This document shows, piece after piece, positions 43,661 through 54,878 of a DNA stretch of 64,000 nucleotides. Numbering within the stretch: position 1 is the first letter of the stretch; every line of letters starts with the position of its first letter. The notes beneath the pieces were generated by a model. It was not told the DNA's origin, did not search any database, and saw nothing but the letters and a program-made list of their open reading frames with translations. The translations under genes and the position numbers were made by a program. The stretch lies in assembly GCA_029204225.1 (NCBI GenBank), contig CM055102.1:43404744-43468743 (forward strand), in the 5' to 3' direction. The stretch is from Diphasiastrum complanatum. Its lineage: Eukaryota > Streptophyta > Lycopodiopsida > Lycopodiales > Lycopodiaceae.

Positions 43661-43745
43661 CATTCACATAGCTCCTCTTGCTTAAGCAAGACCAAACCCT
43701 TTCAAACCTTTATTCATAAGCGATAGTTGAGAAGTAAAATACAAT
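43340..43745 (+). repeat. 400-bp repeat with GA tract, inverted partner at 46815-47260
   Basis: This block matches the reverse complement of 46815-47260. Shared words include CATAAGTTGTGGCTAAGCTT, GGTGTGGGTGTAG-like and CCTTTTCTTGAAGTTCC, then a GA tract and then AAGCAAGAC-AAACCCTTT. Both copies carry the GA tract at the same place. Confidence 0.85.
43568..43658 (+). repeat. (GA)n microsatellite
   Basis: About 45 GA units inside the inverted repeat arm. Confidence 0.95.
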
Positions 43746-43867
43746 ACAGTAAAGCACTATAAAGCAAGACTTATTTCGAGACATCGAGCTGGTACTTGCC
43801 ACCATCCCACAACACAAAACCACGCGAGTAGTATGTGAGGAAGACAAGTGTTAACACTGAATGTCAG

Positions 43868-44359
43868 GGAAAGTTAGAATGCATTCAAATTTGAATAGTT
43901 GGGTACATTGAATCTAGACCCAAAAATAGTAGGGCTAGCATTTTGGTGGGAAAGCCAAGTGGCCAAATAGGGTTTGGACCTGTTATAAAAGGATGTAACT
44001 CGTGGAGAGAGATATCTTCTCTCTTCTCTATCTCATTTCATGTTTATACATGGTTTTCTTGGGTTCTACTATCCATTGGTGCACTATCTTGGTAATTGCT
44101 TGCAATTCTATGTGTAGAATGATCATTTATTGCTATTTTCGGATCCACACGTGTGAAATACAGTAGCTTGCTGCTTTCGTACGGATAGCAACAGTACTTT
44201 ATTATTTCATTCAAGTTTGATCAAATTCTATTAGTGTTTGCATCTCATTTTGTGTGTAGATGATGATTTTGTTACATTGGTGAGATTGGTAGTGTATTTC
44301 TCTTTCTAACCAAAGATCATTTAAGTAGATTGGATCTTAAGGATCTGAAATCTTTCACA
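43868..44359 (+). repeat. 5'-truncated copia LTR
   Basis: It is similar to the 34190 LTR from ATTCAAATTTGAATAGTT onward: GTTATAAAAGG TATA region near 43983, the CACACGTGTG palindrome at 44146-44155 and the end TTTCACA at 44359. What follows is not a primer site, so it is a solo or 3' LTR without its first 170 bases or so. Confidence 0.75.
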
Positions 44360-46399
44360 GCTAGTGTGTATAGTACGAGCAATACTAGTTGCTTATTGTT
44401 GATCTGCATTAGCGGGGAGTAGTAAGCATTCACTACTACCAATAGCATCCAATAGCATACTAGTTGGTTCCCAATGACAAACGTAAGGATTGGATGGGCA
44501 CTTATATTCTATTTACGATTAGTCTCGTTAATGCTAACATGCTTTTACATGCAATTTGTTTCGCTTTCCGCAACAATCCTCCTGAAATTTGGAAAGTTGT
44601 TTTTAGAGAAACAGAGTCACCATAATTTTATGCCCCTTTTACTGGGTGCAAAGATCATTGAAAAGACCACTGCCTGGTACATCAACTTCCCTCCCAATTT
44701 TGGAAAGTCATTTTTTGAGAGAGATGCTCTTTCATTCTCTCACTGTTTGGCCTTTTTCTTACCCAAAGCTTGGGCCATTTTTTTAAGGTTGGTCTTTAAG
44801 AACTTTGGGTTATCACATAAAGTTGTCATGACCTATATATACATTTCAAATTCACTCAGCTTCTTACTTAAAGGGGTCAAATTGCAATGCAGCTTCAAAG
44901 TTTCAAGCCTGTTTGAGTAGCATTATCATTGGTGCTCATAGACATGTCAAACAATAGGGCCCAATAATAGTACATAGTACAATACACACACACACATATA
45001 TGTATGTATATATATATACCTTCCTGCACATGCAGCTCTTGCATTTGGACAGCTGAGGCTTACAAATCCATGTGTGCTGCAGTGCTTAGAACGGGACACA
45101 TTGGACAACAGCCAACAAAGGAGAAAAGCTTCCACTCACCAACCTCTAGTACTGTGTTTTTTGTACGAGAGAGAGAGCCGAATAACCCGAAAACTCTGAG
45201 AAAAGTATGCACATGAAATGATCAGCCGTGACAGGAGCATGTGCTGCATCATGCCTGTGAGTTGAATCTTGAGAAGACGAATCCACAATCCAGATTAAAG
45301 ATTGAACACCCAAGATAAAGATAGGGGGGCCCATCATCAGAGATCAAGTATGACTGTGACACCCATTTTAATGACGTCTCGGGTCTGTCACTGTTCTTTT
45401 TTTTTTTGTTGTATGTCAGTCAGTGTGGCCATGTCCATCCTCAATGATACATAGACTGCAGTGGATCTATGGACCATGATCCAAGACAGGATTCGAACTC
45501 TAGACCTCCACCTCGAGAAGTCTGCACTCTGGAGTCTGAACTTTGAAGAGACTGAAAATATTCGGAGGACTGACAGGCCTGGCCTTAAAACTTAAAAGTT
45601 AGCTAAGTTCACACAGAAATTTCAACTTATTTGGCCTCGTACCTGCACTTTAACATCACATTTGCGAGTTATTAGAGCGTGTTCCATGCACATTAAACAA
45701 CAACTTTCTCCCTCACTCCGTCCAAAACTTTTGTCCTCCTGAAAACTTCAAAAATTTGTGCAGTTGAGTAGTGGCTTCAAGGGCCCTTCTACCCACTCTT
45801 TGAAACCACTTCTCACCATCCAAGTCTCAATATGAGGTACACGAGGACATGCTCGGACACTTCAAAACTGTAGTTTTCCTTTAACAAGGAGCTAGCCAAA
45901 AACTTAAAAGGCTTCACCTAGTCCCTCTTAGGCTTGAAATTTGAAGTGCGCACCCACCTTTCACATTGAAAGGTTTTCAACTTTCCTGACCTTTCTAACA
46001 CAACCTTATGTATCTTTAATAAGAAGAATTATTTTGACATCACATGAAGATTAACTTTTGAAATTTACCTTTCAAGCATAAGGATAATTTTTAGTTTGCC
46101 ACTTGCTTGACAATTTACAAAGATAATTCTTAATTTGCCACTTGCTTGACACTTTACAGATATTTTTGCCTTTCTTTGAAGGGAGAATAGGCCTTTGACA
46201 TGGATTGCACCTTATAATTGCCAAGCCTACCTCCCCATGCCCAAGAATTGCAGATTTGTTGTGTCACTAGAGGGTGCTCCCCTGAACTTTTAGTACCCTA
46301 ATATATAAGATATGTTGGTCTCAAGCAATTAATCTATGACATTTAGGGAAGTCAAGGTCCTAGGAAAATAAATGATATCTTGTGTTAGAAGATGATGAC
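44360..46399. other. No gene recognised
   Basis: The 148-codon plus-strand frame at 44474-44920 has no known motif and contains an internal near-repeat of TTTGGAAAGT; I do not support it as a gene. A CA/TA dinucleotide patch is at 44983-45018. At 45357 a GTGACACCCATTTTAATGAC start resembles plant LTR starts. A tRNA-like GAGTTCGAATCCTG box lies on the minus strand near 45483-45496. Confidence 0.45.
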
Positions 46400-46813
46400 C
46401 TACAACTTAGAGCAGAAATGCGACACATTACCCCTATAATTGGCACGAACGTGGAGAGAAAGCTGGATAATTCTGAGTGAGAAGATTATGTATTTGCCAG
46501 GCCTGACTTTATGGGTACGACGAAATTTGGACTTCCATAGATGAGGGGGATCAAAATGGTTCCACTTGGAGTTGAACCAAGACAAGGTAAAGAGAGGCTC
46601 TTTGGTCACAGAGTAGATAGAGAAATAGGATATTTTTCCCACCTTATCCATGGCCTTGAAAATCCATTTATTATCACAATCAGTAGAGAGGGAGATGGAG
46701 AGAGGGCCAAGGTCTCCGTGAGTGCAGGCAAAGGACAAGAAGTTGGATTCGCAAGAAGAGAGGCCAAGTTTAGTTCTCGACAAGAGTTTTGAGTCACATG
46801 ATTTGAAGGCCAC
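46400..46813 (-). CDS. Unidentified 137-codon frame next to inverted repeat
   Basis: An open minus-strand frame begins exactly where the 46815-47260 repeat ends. It contains MDKVGKISYFSIYS and EPLFTLSWFNSKWNHFDPP, a W- and aromatic-rich pattern that faintly recalls the plant putative gypsy-type transposon domain. I could not confirm this. It may be part of the repeat unit, or noise. No splice or promoter signals were evident. Confidence 0.25.
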   Translation of the reverse strand: MAFKSCDSKLLSRTKLGLSSCESNFLSFACTHGDLGPLSISLSTDCDNKWIFKAMDKVGKISYFSIYSVTKEPLFTLSWFNSKWNHFDPPHLWKSKFRRTHKVRPGKYIIFSLRIIQLSLHVRANYRGNVSHFCSKL

Positions 46814-46814
46814 T

Positions 46815-47260
<446 letters not shown>

Positions 47261-49952
47261 CATACTACTATATATGGGAGCCAGTATAGTCTACATTTCC
47301 CAAACCAAATTGTGAGAATTGTTCACTACAAGGCTCTTCTTTGGACAACACCCTAACAACTTTCATTCCATTGCGATCTTCATACAGAAAGAGACTTACA
47401 CACTACTTTTGCTATGAATCTTCTACATAGATTCAACAATGAACTACAAGCCTTTTCTATGCTTTGTTTAGTTAGCATTGTGGTTTTCTTTCTCTACTTA
47501 TGTAGCGTTGGAAAATGGCTTCAATATATGTTTGAATGTGTAAAAAAAATAGCCCTTGATGCTCGATGTCCAACGATGGACTGGTGATAAATTTCTACAA
47601 TTTTGTTTACTTTTCATGCTAGCATAGCAATGATGAAGCACATCCATTTCTGTAGCTCAAAATATGGAAATTTATGTCCAACGATGGATGGTGGACTACA
47701 TGTATTGATTTTTGGCTTAAAAACAAGAATGTTAGAACCAACTGTCCAGCAATGGATTGTAAGATGCTATATGCCATTTTTTGTATGATTCAAATACGGT
47801 TTTTTCATCGTGACTGAGGGTGCACTCTGGCTATCTGGACAGTGGCCAACTACATACATAGAATGCACTATGATCTCTTCCATAAAATTCAAGTGTTTCT
47901 TACAAGCAATGCTTTGTCTTTCAATAAAGTAACAATACATTTGCATTAAAGATTCATCTCCTCTTTGACAATGTAGCATTCTTGTGTGAGGATCTACACT
48001 TTTGTCCGATTCTTACCTACGACAAACTACTTCACTCGGTTCAAACCATATACGAAAAGTGTCTAAACAGGTATTTTACTTGACGACACCTAACCATTAG
48101 TAAGTAAAACTCTTGCTTGGATAGAAGAGCATGAGTATTCATTTTCATTAAGATTCGAAAGTAGGCTTGCTTTATGGTATATAATGAGAGCATTGTGTAT
48201 TGATTTTTCTATAGATAATACACACTTCGTGAGAATAGCGTGGCACCGTCTCAGGATAATACATCGACAATCATCCAAGTATGGGTATTTTCACTGAACT
48301 CAATTCACGCATAAGCCGTGGATGTTACATATACGCTTTGTGACAATTATTTAGGAAGAGGATTTATTCTCTTTTAGATTGACTCTATGTAAATAATGGT
48401 TCGTTTTTACATTTTGGGAATGTTGATGGATTGCCATTTAACTACACTTTTAAACTTTGAAAATGTAATTAGGTTTGCTTGATTATGACTAACCGTAAAA
48501 GTACTACCCTACACCATTTTAAAGCATATATACCCAGATCCAAAATTAGGGTTTTCAACAAAATGATCTTAGACAACATGGACATGCATAAGATACGTAA
48601 CTTTTTACCCAAGGATTAAAATGGCACGGATATGTCCTAATACCTTGGTAATAAATCTTTGCATTCCCTAATTAGTCGATAACTAAACTTATCCCTAATG
48701 TAGTCCTACCTACCATGGACTGACTTGGACGTTCCCGGAAAGCATGGATATGCTTAGGACGAAGTGTAGCGATACATAATCAGTGTTGCATAAGCAAACG
48801 AGTCTAAGGATTAGTATGGCATGGAGTTGTCCTAATACCTACGTATTTGCACTATTCAACCATGGTAATAAACTCTTTGCCCGCGATCTACTCGGCCTTT
48901 AGCACTTGTAGTTCCACCAAAAGTCTTCTTAGCCATAGGAGTTCTTTGGTTGTTGAAGTCAATGCCTAGTAAAAAAACTGGAAATCTCTTATTAATGACC
49001 GAGTTCTGGAAATATATCTTGGAGGGTAGAAAAGCTAGGTCATTTTAGAAGGCGTTCTATTTCTTGAATATTTTTGGCATCTCCCAAAGCTACAAAAAGT
49101 TTGGCGGATGAATCTTTAGCAAGTTTAATGGAAGCGTCAATCATGTATTGGCAGATAAAGAGAAAAGTAAGGTGTGATTTCACTACATCCCTAGCTGGTT
49201 TATGCCACATGAACAATGCATTCATCTGATTTTGGAAGGAAGCACCATAAAAAACTTGGCTAGGCTATTCATCATGAACCAAATAGCATGGTCAAACCAA
49301 ATGATGGAAGAGCTATTTTTGCATTTTTCACCACATCTACACTTGAAAAAAAGGTCTTTTCCAGTTTCAGTCTGGCTTGGTGTAGGTTCATTCTATTGAA
49401 AGCGGTTCAAAGTGGCCTCTAATTATGGCCTAGGTTTGACAAAAAGCAAGAATTGAATGAATGCATGTACTTGATCATAAAAACTAGCAATGATAACTAT
49501 TCCATTTCCAAGATCCAAAGGATGCAAAACTATGGAACTAGTTTCATTGAATTTTGACAATTCCAACACATTGACATGACAATGTTCATACCTCTTAATG
49601 ATCACACCACAAAAGTTAGCAATCTCCCTCTTGATAGTTGCATCATAATAAATGGAAGAATCTCGAACATTAGAAGCCATGAAAAGAATACATAGTACCT
49701 TCAACATAAGAATGTATATTTTCATTACCTCCATTGATGAAGTTAGATCTCTTCTTACCTTTTCCATTTTTGCACTTGCCATGTAGTTCCATTGAAGAGC
49801 CACAAAGACTTGGAAATCTATGAGTAGAAGAGTTCAGAAATAATACTAATTTAGTACCACATGACTCCATTTGTCTAGTAGGTAGCACTAGTCCATCTTC
49901 GAGATCCAATGGATCCAAAACATTGATCATAGAGTTACCAAAAGTTGCCAAG
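47261..49952. other. No gene recognised; decayed copia-flanking sequence
   Basis: Short motifs recur: GTCCAACGATGGA at 47568 and 47673 with a variant at 47744, and a direct repeat pair around AAGGATTA-TATGTCCTAATACC at 48612-48663 and 48804-48879. From 49423 to 49952 minus-strand frames continue from the copia protease but show no integrase motif. Confidence 0.45.
48612..48879 (+). repeat. Diverged direct repeat pair
   Basis: The first unit has AAGGATTAAAATGGCACGGA and the second AAGGATTAGTATGGCATGGA; both continue with TGTCCTAATACCT and then GGTAATAAA(T/C)TCTTTGC. The second has a 20-25 base insertion. Confidence 0.7.
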
Positions 49953-50465
49953 TTAATAACTCTCTCCAAGAAGCTCATTAGATCTCAACCTCGATCTAGC
50001 ATAAGGAAGCTTTTTAGACTTTGCATAAGATCTACCAACCTTATTGATGCTAGGAATTGACTTTTGAAAGTTGAGAGAACCACCAACATTCATTTCATTC
50101 CTCTTGTTGGACATAACAAATGCATCAAGCTTGTAAAGTCTACCTTGTCTATTGCCCCTAGTAATCAAGACATCTCCCTTAGTAATGAAGCAAACATCTC
50201 CAACAAACTTTGTCTTGTACCCCTTTTTTAATATTTGACCAACACTTAGCAAATTCCTTGAAAGTGAAGGAATGTAAAGAACACCATCAAGCCTTGCATT
50301 CCTATAAGTAGAAAGACAAATAGGAATTGAGCCAATACCTTTGATCATACACTCACCACCATTTGGCATGTGAACCACTTTCTTGGTTCCAACATAAGAG
50401 ATCAAAGAAGTAAAGAACTCCTTGTGACTAGTCATGTGTGAATAGATCCACTGTCTATCCACCAT
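49953..50465 (-). pseudogene. copia protease remainder, frameshifted
   Basis: It continues HMTSHKEFFTSL, then GECMIKGIGSIPICL and LYIPSLSRNLLSVGQILKKG, the typical copia sequence between protease and the GAG-pre-integrase region. It overlaps the gag frame by 34 bases in a different phase. After KLDAFVMSN the homology is lost. Confidence 0.85.
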
Positions 50466-51394
50466 GAATCCATGTCACTTCCACTTGACATTAGACTTGA
50501 AGAACACATCATGAGAGAATCACAAGAATCTAGATCCTCATTAGAAGTACAAAAGTTTTTTTGCTTGCTACCTTCATTACTTTGCTTCTTATGACATTCA
50601 TATGAAAAATGACCTTTTATCTCACAATACAAGCACTTGAACTTTGACTCATCTTTCTTTCTGAAAGAAGTAGAAGAGGAGGAGGAAGAATGATCATCAT
50701 GATCCAAGTTACCACTTTGGACCATTTCCCTTTGCCTACCTTTGCCTTTGACTTTGCCTTTTGTGAAGAAAGCCTCTTCACCTCCACCTTGCAAGGATGC
50801 ACCATCAAGCTTTGATTGCAACCTATGTTCTTCAGCTAATAAGATTTCTTGCAAGTCACCCACACTTGGCAAGATTCTTTGAATGGCAAAACTTTGCACA
50901 AGGTTGACATGTTCATCTAGCAAACCATTCAACATAACCTGGACTATTTCACCATCTTTTATGCTTTCATCAATGCATGCTAGATCATCACTTAAGTACT
51001 TAACCCTCAAGACAAATGCATGAGCACTTTCTCCCTCTCTTTGTCTACTAGAAAATATTTGCCTCCTTAGGGTCAATACCCTAGATGTGGACTTTGATTC
51101 AAAGAGTTTCTTCAAGGCATTCCATGCCTCACTTGCTCTTTGACACTTACCAACTTCTTTGAGAAGTTCATTGGTAGCATTCATTTTAATGATATGAAGA
51201 GCCCTTTTAGCCTTCTTATCAAACCTTTGTTGCTCTTGAACTATGGGTGGTCTCTCTTCAGTTCCTGCAACTATGTCCATGAGTTCATTCAACTCAAGTA
51301 AGGATTCCATCCTCACTTTCCAAGTAGAGAAGTTTGATGAACTCAACCTATCATGAGTTTCTAACATGATCCCACCATTGGAAGACATGAACAT
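50432..51394 (-). CDS. copia gag with zinc knuckle and protease start
   Basis: A 320-codon open frame. Residues 1-30 have METHDRLSSSNFSTWKVRME-type sequence (here MLETHDRLSSSNFSTWK). A central UBN2-type capsid region follows: ATNELLKEVGKCQRASEAWN and LKKLFESKSTSRVLTLRRQI, then RQREGESAHAFVLRV. Next come a serine-rich linker, the knuckle C-LY-C-EIKG-H-FSYE-C (CX2CX4HX4C) near residue 254, and finally WWIDSGSIHT, the start of protease with the catalytic DSG. The frame then ends; protease continues in a shifted frame (50465-49953). The capsid frame has no internal stop and could still be translated. Confidence 0.88.
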   Translation of the reverse strand: MFMSSNGGIMLETHDRLSSSNFSTWKVRMESLLELNELMDIVAGTEERPPIVQEQQRFDKKAKRALHIIKMNATNELLKEVGKCQRASEAWNALKKLFESKSTSRVLTLRRQIFSSRQREGESAHAFVLRVKYLSDDLACIDESIKDGEIVQVMLNGLLDEHVNLVQSFAIQRILPSVGDLQEILLAEEHRLQSKLDGASLQGGGEEAFFTKGKVKGKGRQREMVQSGNLDHDDHSSSSSSTSFRKKDESKFKCLYCEIKGHFSYECHKKQSNEGSKQKNFCTSNEDLDSCDSLMMCSSSLMSSGSDMDSWWIDSGSIHT

Positions 51395-52164
51395 GATGAT
51401 TTTTCAACTTTTAGGCTCTGTCCTACTGCACCTAGAACTCACTTTCCTCTCAACAAATGATGGATAAGGAGATCTCAGAGGTCTAGGACCCTAAAACACT
51501 TCTATCTTGAACCTGACTGGTCTCCAAGCATAGAAAAAAGGAAGATTGAAACACATGCAACACTTTGCACACACTAAGAATGGATTACAACTCAAACCAA
51601 CCTGAACACACTCTTGCTTAAGCTCAAGTGAACAAATCAAGTTATGGTGTGAAGAGCTACTTGCATTCTTAGAAAATACAAAAGACTAGGCTGCCAAGAG
51701 TACCTAGAATTGACCAAACTTGATCAACATATGATCAACACACTAAGATATTGATTCAACCTGTAAAACCACATGTAAACCACACTTCTAAAATTTTTAA
51801 ACTCCAGCAAATGATAAATACAAGTTTTAGAGTTGAATGAAAGAGCACACTTAGTGAATCACAAGACTAGCTTCACTAGCTTGTCAAATCTTGGTGTTTA
51901 GATGTAGATCTAAGATCACTTCACATGAGAATGTTCCTCAACCTGTTAAAAACCTGAAAACACATTTGAATAATGGTTAAAAACTTTTAGCAAATGCTCC
52001 AATCAAACTACACAAGGAGAGCTACTTACATGCTCAACAAAGTACACCAAAATTTATGCAAAAGATTGTTGACAATCTGTTCACCCAAAAGGAGATCTTT
52101 CATCCAAGTGGGAGCTTTGCTCAGCCTTTTGGAGAAATACAAAATCACTCAAAGAGTGTTTGTC

Positions 52165-52215
52165 ATCCACTTAAGGAGAAGGTTCATCCACTTAAGGAGA
52201 GTGTTCATCCACAGA
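52165..52215 (+). repeat. 21-bp tandem repeat in copia leader
   Basis: Two and a half copies of CACTTAAGGAGAAGGTTCAT plus C, the second with AGTGTT instead of AAGGTT. Confidence 0.75.
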
Positions 52216-52502
52216 AGTGGAGATTGTCAGCACAATACATTGAACAAAACATTGTTAGTATTGAATATGCACAAGCCTCACAATCAACAAATGATTAGGT
52301 GTTATGATCTGATCCAAAATAGCTTCTTCTCAGCCTCTGATCTTCAATAGACCTGAAAAATTCTTTTGATCAACAAGTTCAACTCACAAAACAAAGGTTA
52401 GTAAGATTTGATCAACAGTGCAATGCATAATCATGCTAGAACTTGATCAAACATCCAAATATTACCATAAATGGAAACCTTACTAAAAATAATAGCCAAC
52501 TA

Positions 52503-52514
52503 GCTCTGATACCA
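52503..52514 (-). promoter_or_regulatory. Primer binding site, tRNA-iMet type
   Basis: Perfect TGGTATCAGAGC on the minus strand directly after the LTR end. Confidence 0.9.
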
Positions 52515-53169
52515 TGTGAAAAAAGTGGATCTTTAATGGATTCAAGCTCCCAAAATACTTGGCTAAGATCTTTGCACAACAAGCTACAAAAGCTAGAAAT
52601 GGCAAAGCATCCTAATGCTACCTTTGATACACATGAACTTGACAAAGCATTCAAGAGACAAAAGAAACTAATAAAAGGTACTGATGGAAGCCAAAAATGG
52701 CAGCAAACAGGGCTCCCAACAACAGCCTACCACTTTTGGAAATCTCTTAAGACCATACACAAAAGCTTGAAGACAATACACAAAGCAATGCTCTCAATGG
52801 AGGAAGAAACTGTGACAATGATATATTGATCTCTCTCAACAGTACAAAAAGTTTCTCCAACCTATTCTCCACGAATTTCAGCCTAATATAGGTGAGAGAG
52901 ATGACTCTCTCTCCACTCTCTAGAATGTAGGACCCAATTTTAGGGCACTAGTAGCCTAAAATAGCCAATTTTGGCCTATATGTCCAAATAACATGATTTT
53001 GGTGTCATTTCGAAGGTCCTGAAGTTTGGGACTTCTTCAATATAAAATATATACTAAAATAAAAGTATATAGGCCTCTTTTACACGTGTGAAAGATTAGA
53101 TCCAAAATTATGTACAAAAATTGCCAATTTAGGCCTCAAACTAGCTAGGAAATGTTGACAATTTTCACA
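52515..53169 (-). repeat. 5' LTR of the minus-strand copia (655 bp)
   Basis: Minus-strand start TGTGAAAATTGTCAAC and end TTTTTTCACA. Start and end match the LTR at 34190-34852; the middle is strongly diverged. It contains a TACACGTGTG near-palindrome at 53091-53100. Confidence 0.8.
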
Positions 53170-53610
53170 CTGTGCTCTTGCCTTAGATTTGTAAGATAGA
53201 TCTTGGATTTCAATCTATGCTTGATCTTTGTGGAATCACCAACTCTTAGGAGATCATTATCACACTTTTGGGCACTCCCACACGTGTGAAATTCAACATG
53301 TAATTACTTGCTAACAATGATTAGAGCAAGTAGTTAGCTTCAAAACAAGTGGTAATATGTTCAGTTAACATTCGATAGTTGTTTGTAGTTGTCGAACTGG
53401 ACTGTTAACGATTCTCGTGTATTTCTACAAACTATGTGATAACACGAGTAAAAATGAAAAAAACTGGATAAATGAATGGATATAGATTAACAATCAGATT
53501 ATAAGGATAATAATCCAACACGCTCTCTTAATCTGAATCCATGAAAGCTTTGATCTTCAATTTAGCATTGCACAAGTCTTGTTGTGTGCATCCACGCTCA
53601 ACGCCTACCT
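53170..53610. other. Spacer with CACACGTGTG, no gene
   Basis: A perfect CACACGTGTG is at 53279-53288. Sequence from 53500 on should be the 3' flank of the copia RNase H fragment (minus strand). Confidence 0.45.
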
Positions 53611-53970
53611 TCATGTCCTGCATTCGACAATTTGACAATAGTCCAAGCTTACCTCTTTATTGGGAACTTTGATTCTAACAAAATGATACTTAATATCAAT
53701 ATGCTTACTCCTAGAATGAAATATAGGGTTAGTCGTTAAAGCAATAGCACTCTGATTATTACAAAAGATGATTGTCGAATCATACTGTTTTAGAAAATGG
53801 TCCGATAGTAAGTTTCTCAACTGTACTACTTCCTTTGTCACTTGAGAGGCAGAGATATACTCTAATTTTGTATAAGATAGAGCAATTGAGGTTTGCTTGT
53901 GACTGTTCCATGAGATTGGAGCACCATTGAGGAAGAATGTAAATCCAGATTTGGATCTACGAGTAACCAC
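53611..53970 (-). pseudogene. copia RNase H fragment
   Basis: RRSKSGFTFFLNGAPISWNS, then QLRNLLSDHFLKQYDS, FCNNQSAIALT and SKHIDIKYHFVR. It is close to the RNase H at 22957-23529 in SurE intron 1. The frame is open but lacks both ends. It is interrupted on the right by the gypsy LTR at 53989, so the gypsy inserted into this copia. Confidence 0.85.
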
Positions 53971-53988
53971 AGAGTTTGTTGAGTTTGT

Positions 53989-54828
<840 letters not shown>

Positions 54829-54845
54829 ATATCCCCCACCAAAAC
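54829..54845 (-). promoter_or_regulatory. Polypurine tract of the antisense gypsy
   Basis: Minus-strand TTTTGGTGGGGGATAT adjoins the LTR start. The same tract precedes the LTR at 63694. Confidence 0.85.
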
Positions 54846-54878
54846 TAGTGGCGGTCCCACGACACCTGCGAGATGCAG

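Larger units (their letters stand above)
49953..53169 (-). mobile_element. Ty1/copia head: 5' LTR, leader, gag, protease (truncated)
   Basis: Read from the right: LTR (53169-52515), primer site, a leader of about 1.1 kb, gag with knuckle, then protease to about 49953. Integrase, RT and 3' LTR are missing. The gag frame is intact, so this is the best-preserved gag in the window. Confidence 0.85.

Noticed and set aside
44474-44920. 148-codon frame with hydrophobic sequence
   Set aside because: T-rich sequence gives F/L-rich translation by chance; no motif and an internal near-repeat.
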